NCBI GenBank assembly: GCA_020425835.1
Contig: JAGQRC010000007.1
Span: forward strand, 1-19,530
Source: Planctomycetota bacterium
Lineage (GTDB): Bacteria > Planctomycetota > UBA8108 > UBA1146 > JAJFFE01
Direction of reading: 5' to 3'
Length of the DNA stretch: 19,530 bases
The position numbers were made by a program, and so were the translations under genes. The first letter of the stretch is position 1. The number at the start of each line of letters is the position of its first letter. Of the stretch, positions 1 to 6,836 are shown piece by piece. The notes beneath the pieces were generated by a model that was not told where the DNA came from, searched no databases, and saw only the letters and a program-made list of their open reading frames with translations.

Positions 1-1231
1 CGCAGCCCTGCCCCTGGATGCATCCGCCGGGCGGCGCGATGGCGCTTCCGGTCGGCGGGGCGCCGACCTCCCAGATCCCTCCGCGAACGCTCCACTCCCC
101 GATCCCGCTCTCGAAGTCCTCCGCGAAGCTCGCGGGCACGGCGCGCACGTCGATGCTCAAGGCGTCGACCACCCAGCCGTTCGACGGGCTCGAGGTGTTC
201 ACGTCGTGGAGGAACCCGAGCCGCACGCGTCGACCCTGGTCCGCGCTGAGGTCCACCTGGAGCGGGTACCAGACCATCGAGTTGGGTTGCACCGTGATGC
301 CCAACGGCTCCCACGAACCCCACGCTCCGGTCAACGCGTCGTACCGCTGGATGGTGAGCGCACCGAGATCCGGAACGACGTACTCGTGCCAGGTCCCGAA
401 GCGGAGCAGGACTTCCTCGTTCGCTCCCGAGATCGATGGAAGTTGGATCACCGGACTGATCAAGCGACTGTCGATGCCGTTCGGCGTCAAGCCATTGGTA
501 TCCGAGAGAATCGTGCCGATACACGCGCTTCCCTCGAGGACGCCCCCGGGCGCGCCGATCGGATTGGAGCCGATCTCCCAGATGCCCGAGGTCGTCGACC
601 AGCCGTCCCAGCCGGATTCGAAGCCGGTCGTGAAGCTCGCGCCGTCGCGGTCGGATGCGACGGAGACGGTCACGTCATCGATCGACCAGCCCGCCGCGGT
701 CGAGCTGGTGTTCACATCGTGGAGGAACGCGATCTGGATCTCGGTGGGACCCGGCACACCGATGAACGTGAGGTCGACCCTCGTCGGGCTCCACACCTGC
801 GAGTAACTCCCGAACACGGCGGGCGCGCCGCCGATCAGCTCGAGGTCGAGCCAGGGGCCGAATGCGCCGCCCGCCGCGACGACGCGGTACTGCAGCCGAC
901 CGGCGTCCGGCGCGGCGTACTGGAAGAAGTGGAAGAACTCGAGCACGACTTCCTCTCCTGGATCGACGGGTTCGACGAGGAAGGTCGGGGTGATCAATCG
1001 GCTGTCGATCGCGTTGGGGTAGTCCGCGTCCAGCACGGTGCTCGCGCAACTCGTCCCCGAGAGTGCTGGCGTCGGCGGCCCGTAGACGGCCGACCCGTAT
1101 TCCCAGACACCATCGCTGATCGTCCACCCCGGAGCGCCGGACTCGAAGTCCTCTTCGAGAACGACCTGTGCGTGAACGAGCGGTGACCATAAGGCCCAGC
1201 AGCAGAGAAGAGTTCCAATGGGAATCCTCAC
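1..1231 (-). CDS. Secreted protein with tandem jelly-roll-like domains (3' end outside window)
   Basis: The frame is open from a GTG at 1231 to the left edge, about 410 codons, and the C-terminus is missing. The start is set by GGAGG four bases upstream and by the signal peptide it exposes (residues 1-22, ending LVHAQ). After it come at least three repeats of about 170 residues, starting near residues 28, 203 and 371. Each opens with a FESG..GW motif, then GIWE.G and a single Cys region, then PN.IDSRLI.P. Repeats 1 and 2 both carry FLHDVNTSS followed by GW. This resembles the carbohydrate-binding or MAM-like jelly-roll modules found on secreted bacterial proteins (choice-of-anchor or immune-inhibitor-A type); that family assignment is inference. 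No catalytic domain is visible, but one could lie beyond the edge. A perfect 12-base palindrome, CTCGGATCCGAG (1240-1251), sits just upstream of the ribosome binding site. Confidence 0.8.
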   Translation of the reverse strand, partial: MRIPIGTLLCCWALWSPLVHAQVVLEEDFESGAPGWTISDGVWEYGSAVYGPPTPALSGTSCASTVLDADYPNAIDSRLITPTFLVEPVDPGEEVVLEFFHFFQYAAPDAGRLQYRVVAAGGAFGPWLDLELIGGAPAVFGSYSQVWSPTRVDLTFIGVPGPTEIQIAFLHDVNTSSTAAGWSIDDVTVSVASDRDGASFTTGFESGWDGWSTTSGIWEIGSNPIGAPGGVLEGSACIGTILSDTNGLTPNGIDSRLISPVIQLPSISGANEEVLLRFGTWHEYVVPDLGALTIQRYDALTGAWGSWEPLGITVQPNSMVWYPLQVDLSADQGRRVRLGFLHDVNTSSPSNGWVVDALSIDVRAVPASFAEDFESGIGEWSVRGGIWEVGAPPTGSAIAPPGGCIQGQGC

Positions 1232-1438
1232 GAGACCTCCTCGGATCCGAGTGATGGGAAGAGAACGACCGCGCGCCCACGCGGCTCGGACCGACGAAGG
1301 GTGCGGGGCGAACGGTCAGACCTTGGATCTCGGGAAAGTCCGGGAGGGAAGGAGGATCGACACGAGTTCCCACGTTGGAGTCGTTGGGACCCATGGGGTC
1401 TCGGGTCGGTATCTGGTGTGGGCTCGGATGCGATGAGA

Positions 1439-1463
1439 GAGCGGCGGGCCAGGCCCGCCGCTC
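1439..1463 (-). terminator. Hairpin terminator downstream of the 118-residue secreted protein gene
   Basis: A perfect inverted repeat of 12-base arms (GAGCGGCGGGCC and its complement) is centred on a single base at 1451, and starts about 20 bases past the stop codon at 1483. In RNA the innermost pairs must open to form a loop. There is no T run after it, so it may act as a factor-assisted or bidirectional stop. The rest of 1232-1482 shows no supportable gene. Confidence 0.6.
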
Positions 1464-1482
1464 GAGTTGGGGGGACGACTCT

Positions 1483-1839
1483 TCAGTCGCAGTCCTTCAC
1501 GGTCGCGAACAGGATCGCGCTCGCGGGACAGGTCGTGAGGCACGTCGTGCAGATCCGGCCATCGACGTGGACGCGGTCGCCTTCGACGTACGGATCGAGA
1601 CCACCGACCAGGTATGCCCCGCCGGAGTCGGCGAACCAGACCTTGCAGAGATCCAGCTCACCGTCGCCATCGAAGTCGTAGAACGAGTCGACGAAGCCGA
1701 CCGTTCCACAGTCGGATATCGGCGGGAACAGGAACGGGATCACCGAGATCCCCATCGCGTCGGCTCGCGACGAAGCGGGGCCGACGACGAACGTCGAGAG
1801 AACACAGCACAGGAACAGCACCTTGAAGGGACGGAGCAT
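1483..1839 (-). CDS. Small secreted cysteine-rich protein, OB-like
   Basis: 118 residues. The ATG at 1839 is preceded by AAGGAGG at seven bases. The in-frame ORF extends far upstream, but that part has no protein-like character, and this start exposes a signal peptide (residues 1-27, ending SSRADA). The mature part has Cys44 and Cys65 around a calcium-loop-like DFDGDGELD (55-63). A beta-rich stretch follows, with AYLVGG (75-80) and GDRVHVDG (87-94), then CTTCLTTC (97-104) and a terminal Cys117. The order 'CGT..., ADSGG.Y, GD.V.V.G, C.T.C, terminal C' recalls small planctomycete exported proteins with an OB-like barrel; this is pattern memory, not a search. Function is unknown. It is flanked by terminators on both sides, so it is probably transcribed alone. 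Confidence 0.75.
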   Translation of the reverse strand: MLRPFKVLFLCCVLSTFVVGPASSRADAMGISVIPFLFPPISDCGTVGFVDSFYDFDGDGELDLCKVWFADSGGAYLVGGLDPYVEGDRVHVDGRICTTCLTTCPASAILFATVKDCD

Positions 1840-2170
1840 CGAGCATCCTCCTTGCGGGTCCTTGGAGGTCGTGGAGGGAAGTCCCAGCCCAACGGTCCGG
1901 ACGAAGCGCTTCGGGCAGCTTCGGAGCCCGACGACTCGACTCGCCCGATGGCCATGGATCCTCGTGGCGCCCGATGCGAGAACTCGTCGTCGTCCGCATG
2001 CTATGCGCTCCATCACGCCGACGAAACCCACGATCCGACGCTCCGGTGCGGATCGGCAAGACTTCGGATGGGACATGCGTGCAATGACCGTGCAGCGACG
2101 ATCGACTCTTTCGAAACGAGAACGGGGCCCGCATCGCGAGCCCCGCTCCCATCGATCCCGTGAGAGTGCG
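1840..2170. other. Intergenic region, promoter of the small secreted gene expected here
   Basis: There are 331 bases between the start of the 118-residue gene and the stop of the 608-residue gene. The right part holds the terminator at 2118-2150. The remaining stretch must contain the promoter of the small gene, but I see no convincing -35/-10 pair. ORFs crossing this region on both strands are composition artefacts: none has a signal peptide, domain or ribosome binding site. Confidence 0.5.
2118..2150 (-). terminator. Hairpin terminator downstream of the 608-residue cohesin/dockerin protein
   Basis: Arms at 2118-2128 and 2140-2150 form an 11-pair stem with two G-U pairs around an 11-base loop. 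On the minus strand it begins about 20 bases after the stop codon at 2171 and is followed by a short TCGTTTCG stretch. Confidence 0.6.
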
Positions 2171-3997
2171 CTATCCGCAGGGCGGATACGCGTTGCACTC
2201 CGTGGTGTCCTCGGTCGGATCCTGGCCACAGTCGGGATAGGGCGGCAAGGGTGTTGCGCCCGACTGGAAGAGGAACGAGAGGTTGAAGATCGGGTCGGCG
2301 ATGTCCACGTTGCCATCGTCGTTGACGTCTTGTGCGTCCAGACACTGGCTCGGACCCGACTGGAAGAGGTAGCCGAGGTTGTAGATCGGGTCGGCGATGT
2401 CGATGTTGCCGTCGGCGTTCGAGTCGCCGCGGATGAAGCTCGGCTGGTCGAACACCTCGATCTGACACGACAGCGGATCGCTGAGCAGTCCCGCCACCTC
2501 ACCCACGACATCGTAGTCGTACACCGCCGGAGCCGGCCCGACATCGAGGGTGCTCGCCGTGGCTCCCGGGAGCGACTGGATCTCCAATCCATCGCGGAAG
2601 ATACGGATGGAGTCGTACCCCGGGACGGGCGGGTCCCAGGACAGCGACACATCCGGACCCGCCAGGGCGCACACGAGACCGGTCAACGGGGGCGAGGTCG
2701 GCGCGCTGCAGAGCGTCGGGCTTCCCGACGCGCCGAGGATCACCGGAGTGACTGCGTACTGATGGAGACCGGGGCCGAGGTCGAGGTCTTCGAGCATCAC
2801 CGCGGTCCCGCGGAGGTTCGCGATCTCGGTTCCGTCTCGCGTGACGATGAGCGAGTCGTAGACCGCGGCGTTGGTCCAGGTCAGCACGACGTCGACCGCA
2901 CCCGGCTGGGTCTCGCAGAGAAGATCCTCGACGGGCGGCACGGGAACCAGAGTGATCGTCGCGTCGACGAAGTCCGGGAAGTAGGACTCGCTGACGACGA
3001 CCGCGATGTTGTCCGTCGGAATGACGCCGACGCCATCGGTCCAGACGACATCGGTGGAAGCTCCGACCAGGTCACCGGTGAGCGTCGAGGGGTTGGTCGC
3101 GAAGGCGATGTCGACGACGTGCTTGGGGGCATCGACCGGGAGGACGACACCACCGAGGAACGCGAAGACGACGCCGACGGTCACCGCTGTCGGGCTGATG
3201 TTCGGCGCGAAGAAGTCGGGCCCGGTTCCGCCGTCGATCGCGGCGAGGTCGGGACCCGTCGTCACCGTCTGGGCGACGACGTAGGTCGGATCGATCGCCA
3301 AGGCCATCGAGAACCCTTGCAGCTCGTTCGGGAACCCGACCGACGTCGGGAGCTCCTCGATGGATAGAGGCTCGACGAAGGTCCCGAGACCGTTGTCCGG
3401 GTTGTAGCCCGCCGCGTTGTTCGCGCCGACGAACCGCATCTCGGGAGCGACCGATTCGACCGAGCCATCCATGACGGTCGGGACGATGCCGCTGTCGTCG
3501 ACGACGAGCAGGTTCGGCGTCGGAGGATCGCCGATCGTCTCGCAGAACGAGACGGAGGAGCTCGTCCCGAAGCCGGTGCCGATCAGGAAGTCGAGATCGA
3601 GGATCTCGTGATCGACGCCCGCGCCCAGCGTCGCGCAGCCCATGTAGCAGACGACGACCAGCATGTTGACGCCGGAGGCCGACTCGCCGATCGAGACGAA
3701 GTCCGGCGGGGCGCCGTTGTTCACCACCGCGGTCGACGCCCCCATCGCCGATTGGGTCAGCGTGACCGATGCACTGTCGAAACAGACTCCGAACGACCAG
3801 CCCTGGATCGGGTCTCCGGCGCTGTCCAGCAGCACCTGCGCGGTGACGGTCGTTCCCTTGAGCCCTTGGACATCCGGGACTCGCAGTGTGAAGTCGGGGC
3901 TGCCCGCGAGTGCGGGCTGCGGGTTCACCGTGATCAGCAAGGATCCGGACAGGGCGACTGCGATCAAGAATGAGACCGAACTCGAACTCCAGCGCAT
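2171..3997 (-). CDS. Secreted protein with two cohesin-like domains, two Fn3-like domains and a dockerin-like module
   Basis: 608 residues. The ATG at 3997 has GAGGAGG four bases upstream, and a signal peptide follows (residues 1-31, ending PALA). Upstream in-frame codons are not protein-like. Visible parts: a cohesin-like beta-sandwich at about 34-170 (TLRVPDVQGLKGTTVTAQV, then IQGWSFGVCFD); a second at about 187-352 (LQGFSMALAID, then HVVDIAFAT); two Fn3-like domains at about 354-432 and 434-517, each with a DSL/DSI..RDG..I strand pair; and a dockerin-like module at 520-580 with paired calcium loops DSNADGNIDIAD and DVNDDGNVDIAD. A proline- and cysteine-rich tail follows. No catalytic residues are seen, so a structural or adhesive surface role is likely. 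Having cohesin-like and dockerin-like modules on one chain is notable. The cohesin assignment is by fold pattern and less certain than the dockerin. Confidence 0.85.
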   Translation of the reverse strand: MRWSSSSVSFLIAVALSGSLLITVNPQPALAGSPDFTLRVPDVQGLKGTTVTAQVLLDSAGDPIQGWSFGVCFDSASVTLTQSAMGASTAVVNNGAPPDFVSIGESASGVNMLVVVCYMGCATLGAGVDHEILDLDFLIGTGFGTSSSVSFCETIGDPPTPNLLVVDDSGIVPTVMDGSVESVAPEMRFVGANNAAGYNPDNGLGTFVEPLSIEELPTSVGFPNELQGFSMALAIDPTYVVAQTVTTGPDLAAIDGGTGPDFFAPNISPTAVTVGVVFAFLGGVVLPVDAPKHVVDIAFATNPSTLTGDLVGASTDVVWTDGVGVIPTDNIAVVVSESYFPDFVDATITLVPVPPVEDLLCETQPGAVDVVLTWTNAAVYDSLIVTRDGTEIANLRGTAVMLEDLDLGPGLHQYAVTPVILGASGSPTLCSAPTSPPLTGLVCALAGPDVSLSWDPPVPGYDSIRIFRDGLEIQSLPGATASTLDVGPAPAVYDYDVVGEVAGLLSDPLSCQIEVFDQPSFIRGDSNADGNIDIADPIYNLGYLFQSGPSQCLDAQDVNDDGNVDIADPIFNLSFLFQSGATPLPPYPDCGQDPTEDTTECNAYPPCG

Positions 3998-4242
3998 TCC
4001 GCCTCCTCTTCTGGCTTCGACATGCCGGCGGACTCGCACCCGACTCCGCGGCGAAGACCACCGGAGTGCCGAACGTGCGAGCGCCGAGTCCTTCGCCGCC
4101 TTCGTTGACAGGTTGTCGGAGATTGAGCCGGCTTCAGGGTACGCCAACACCGGCCGTCGTGTAAACCTCCGCCCACCGGAGCTCTTGCCAATCAGCCCCT
4201 GCTCTCCCAGACTCCGGCCCGGCGTCAACGCGAAGGATCCAC

Positions 4243-4710
4243 GTGAGCGACACTCCCTCCCGAACGAGTTTGCGTTCTCCCGCCAAGATGATCGCGTTCG
4301 TCGGCTTCGCGGCATTCGCCGTGGCGCTGCTCCTTCCCAGTGTCGACACGAAGTTCGCCGAGATGGCCACCTCCGCGGGACGTGGAGTGCAGGGCTATCG
4401 GTGCTTCGTCGGCTGTTTCCTCGCGCCTCTGGCGAGTCCGCTCGGTACACCGCTGTGGGTGGCGCTCAGCCTCGGGAACATCGGTGTGCTTCTCTTCCCG
4501 TTCGCATGGGGACACGGGCGTGTCGCGGCGAAGTTGGCGAAGCTCGCGCGCTGGAGCCTGTCGATCGGCGCGATCGGAGCGGTCGTGCTCCCCCTCGTCG
4601 GAAAGTCCTTGGGCATCCTCGAACTGCACTGGGGTGCCCACGTTTGGACGGCTGCACTCTGGATCTTGACCGTCGCTTCATGGTTTCCACGGCGTCGCGA
4701 TGCTTCGTGA
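4243..4710 (+). CDS. Small integral membrane protein, unrecognised
   Basis: 155 residues. The GTG at 4243 has GAAGGA five bases upstream. Four hydrophobic segments are visible at about 16-33, 70-89, 104-120 and 131-147, with basic residues at the inner ends (RRR at the C-terminus). A loop between the first two carries a YRCFVGCF pair of cysteines (54 and 58). I do not recognise a family. It is transcribed divergently from the 608-residue secreted protein; the 245-base gap between them (3998-4242) contains a perfect TTGACA at 4105-4110 but no good -10 box at the right distance. No link to either neighbour's function is evident. Confidence 0.7.
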   Translation: MSDTPSRTSLRSPAKMIAFVGFAAFAVALLLPSVDTKFAEMATSAGRGVQGYRCFVGCFLAPLASPLGTPLWVALSLGNIGVLLFPFAWGHGRVAAKLAKLARWSLSIGAIGAVVLPLVGKSLGILELHWGAHVWTAALWILTVASWFPRRRDAS

Positions 4711-5125
4711 CCGTGACGGAGTTCTCAGGGTCGCGGCCATTCGTTCGCCGAGGCGACCGTCGTGAGTCGAGTCGGGACGAACACCCCGTGCCGGCTTGAA
4801 ACCCATCGGGGGCGCGTCTAGTCTGGTGACCTGGGCTCGAGAACCTCGACGAGAACCATCGGTCGCGACGCCTTCGAGGCATCGCGGATGAACCGACGAG
4901 ATCATCGCGGGGTTGCTCCACGTCGTCGACGCCGGCGGCGAGATCCGGGAATGGGCACGGGCGCGTTTCCTCGCCCTCTGTCGGCTGGGCATTTCCAAGA
5001 ACGAGTTCGTCCCGAGCCGCACGCATCGCGTGTCGCGGTGCCCGGCTGCTGTGTTCTCCAAAGGTTCGCACTTCGATCAACGGTTCGATCTACGATCGCG
5101 ACCGATACCGCGAGAGGGGAAGTGC
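4711..5125 (+). other. Long leader or intergenic region before the hydrolase operon
   Basis: 415 bases with no supportable gene. The hydrolase frame is open back to 4913, but the residues before 5126 look random and would bury the signal peptide. A candidate promoter lies at 4796-4824, which would give an untranslated leader of about 300 bases. I see no riboswitch or strong hairpin that I could name. Confidence 0.5.
4796..4824 (+). promoter_or_regulatory. Candidate sigma-70-type promoter for the hydrolase operon
   Basis: TTGAAA (4796-4801), a 17-base spacer and TAGTCT (4819-4824). The -35 matches five of six consensus bases and the spacing is ideal, but the -10 is weak. Planctomycete promoter consensus is not well fixed, so this is a guess. 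Confidence 0.25.
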
Positions 5126-6820
5126 ATGCAATGGACTCATCGGTTCGTACGACTTCCGTCGTTGCGATGTCCCAGCTTCGGGTTCGCCGTGGGAGTGATC
5201 ACTGCGCTCGCCCTGGGGCCCGTCGCACACGCGCAGGTCAGCGCGCTCGATCCGGCACTGGGTGCCGGACGTCGTCCGGTCATCGTCGGACCCCCGGTCG
5301 ACCGAGAGGCGATCGACAGCAACGCGAGTCTTCCCGACTCGATCGACCCACCGACCTACGGGTCCTTCCCGGCCGGCGGCCCCTCTTGTCCGACGTCGCA
5401 GTTCCCTCCGCCGGATCCCGATGAGGATGACACCGTCTTCGTCGCCGACTGCGGGAGCGGGCTGGACACCGGCTGCACCTTCCGCAGCGGCGGACCGCTG
5501 GTCATCCAGATCCCGATCGATCGCTACATCGGGGAGACCAACGGAGACGGGACCCTCGCCTTTCCCGCGACACTCCACTCGAAGAACATGGTCTCGCTCT
5601 ACGCCAAGATCCGGCTCCCCGCCTTCGACGTCGACTACTCGGGTGGGAACCCGGACTGCGCTCCGGAGCGCGACCGAATCTCGTTCAACGGCCACGATCT
5701 CGGCTTCCTGACCGGCGCCGACAACATCTGGAAGCTCAACGAGTTCACGGTGCCGATCTGGTGGGTCAAGTTCCCGTCCGCGCCGGGAGCCTCGGGCTCC
5801 AAGCCCGCGCCGGCGATGAACGAGATCCGCATCGACATCGACACCGCCAACAGCGACGAGTGCTGGTGCACCGCGATCGACTGGGTCTCGGTCAAGATCG
5901 ATGCGCAGGCGCCGATCATGCTCGTCCACGGGGTGAACGCCGATTCGAGCAGCTGGGACGACGTCGCCGACTTCCTCGACGGCGAGATGATCATCCACTC
6001 CAACAACCTGGCGCCGATCGACAACCCGCCCGCGGGTCGGATCATCTCCAACGGGGCGATCCTCTCCGGCAAGGTCCCGAACATCGCGAAGTCCGTCGGG
6101 GCGAAGAAGGCTCACATCGTCTGCCACTCGAAGGGCGGCCTCGACACCCGAGCCTACCTGAGCTTCTTCTACGACAAGGATGCGTGTGAAGTGCTCTCGC
6201 AGCACACGCTCAGCACGCCGCATCACGGATCGATCCTGGCGACGATCTCGGTGGCGAGGCTCACCTACAACGATCCGACGTCCGACGACGAGCGTATCCT
6301 GAAGTACATGCGCCAGGATGGTCTGGCGAGCTTCCTCGGCCAGGCGCCCGAGCAGCCGGCGTTGGGCAATCTGAGCATTGCCTACATGGAGGGGACGTTC
6401 AATCGCATCACCAGCCTCCCCGGCGGCATCCGGCGCTACTCCTTCGCGGCCGATGCGGATGTCGATGGCAACCTGCTCATCTCCAACGCCGAGGCGGCGG
6501 GGATCCTCCCCGGCGCCCTCAACTTCACGCTGAACTCGGGCTCACTCCTCTACCACCTCCTCTGCTGCGTGGAGGACATCACCGTCACCCGAATGACCAA
6601 CTTCTTCGGGCTGAACGAGTGGCACGTGATCGCGCCGGTCTGGTCCGGGGTGATCCACCTCAACGACCTGGCGGTCACCGTTCAGAGCGCGCAGTACCCC
6701 GGTTTCTCGTTCCAGGGCACCTACGATCTGAACCACGGCACGATCAAGTCGAGCGGTCCGATGCAGGCGATCTTGAACAAGATCAAGGCGGACTACCCGG
6801 TGAAGCGAATCCCGGACTAG
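5126..6820 (+). CDS. Secreted alpha/beta hydrolase, lipase/esterase type
   Basis: 564 residues. The ATG at 5126 is preceded by GAGGGGA at about six bases and gives a signal peptide (1-36, ending VAHAQ). Residues about 95-258 form a beta-rich domain with WWVKFPSAP and a CWC pair. The catalytic domain starts near 262: oxyanion-loop motif LVHGVN (266-271), nucleophile elbow CHSKGG with Ser335, and STPHHGS (363-369), which is typical of bacterial lipases. The likely catalytic His is in LNHGTIKS (His537); an acid between them, such as an Asp near 445-447, is possible but unassigned. The elbow reads C-H-S-K-G where families usually have G-x-S-x-G. The substrate is probably a lipid or ester, but nothing in the sequence fixes it. 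It is first in an operon with the 990-residue surface protein, 16 bases downstream. Confidence 0.85.
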   Translation: MQWTHRFVRLPSLRCPSFGFAVGVITALALGPVAHAQVSALDPALGAGRRPVIVGPPVDREAIDSNASLPDSIDPPTYGSFPAGGPSCPTSQFPPPDPDEDDTVFVADCGSGLDTGCTFRSGGPLVIQIPIDRYIGETNGDGTLAFPATLHSKNMVSLYAKIRLPAFDVDYSGGNPDCAPERDRISFNGHDLGFLTGADNIWKLNEFTVPIWWVKFPSAPGASGSKPAPAMNEIRIDIDTANSDECWCTAIDWVSVKIDAQAPIMLVHGVNADSSSWDDVADFLDGEMIIHSNNLAPIDNPPAGRIISNGAILSGKVPNIAKSVGAKKAHIVCHSKGGLDTRAYLSFFYDKDACEVLSQHTLSTPHHGSILATISVARLTYNDPTSDDERILKYMRQDGLASFLGQAPEQPALGNLSIAYMEGTFNRITSLPGGIRRYSFAADADVDGNLLISNAEAAGILPGALNFTLNSGSLLYHLLCCVEDITVTRMTNFFGLNEWHVIAPVWSGVIHLNDLAVTVQSAQYPGFSFQGTYDLNHGTIKSSGPMQAILNKIKADYPVKRIPD

Positions 6821-6836
6821 GCGAGGAGAGAGAAAC

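Noticed and set aside
1..1186. Plus-strand open frames of 262 and 326 residues at the left edge
   Set aside because: The minus-strand frame here encodes clear tandem domains with a signal peptide and GGAGG; the plus-strand products show no protein-like pattern.
1388..1400. GACCC-ATG-GGGTC inverted repeat as an operator
   Set aside because: The arms are only five bases and nothing around them suggests a regulator site.
1483..1560. CTTCLTTCP as a ferredoxin-type iron-sulfur motif
   Set aside because: The protein is exported, only one partial cluster of cysteines is present, and the spacing lacks the CxxCxxCxxxCP order; the overall pattern fits a disulfide-bonded OB-like protein better.
1840..2652. 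Long upstream extension (389 residues) of the small secreted protein
   Set aside because: The extra residues are Arg/Ser-rich composition artefact, cross a terminator and overlap the dockerin gene; the signal peptide and ribosome binding site mark the start at 1839.
4913..5125. 71-residue N-terminal extension of the hydrolase
   Set aside because: It would place the signal peptide internally, and no ribosome binding site is seen at the upstream start.
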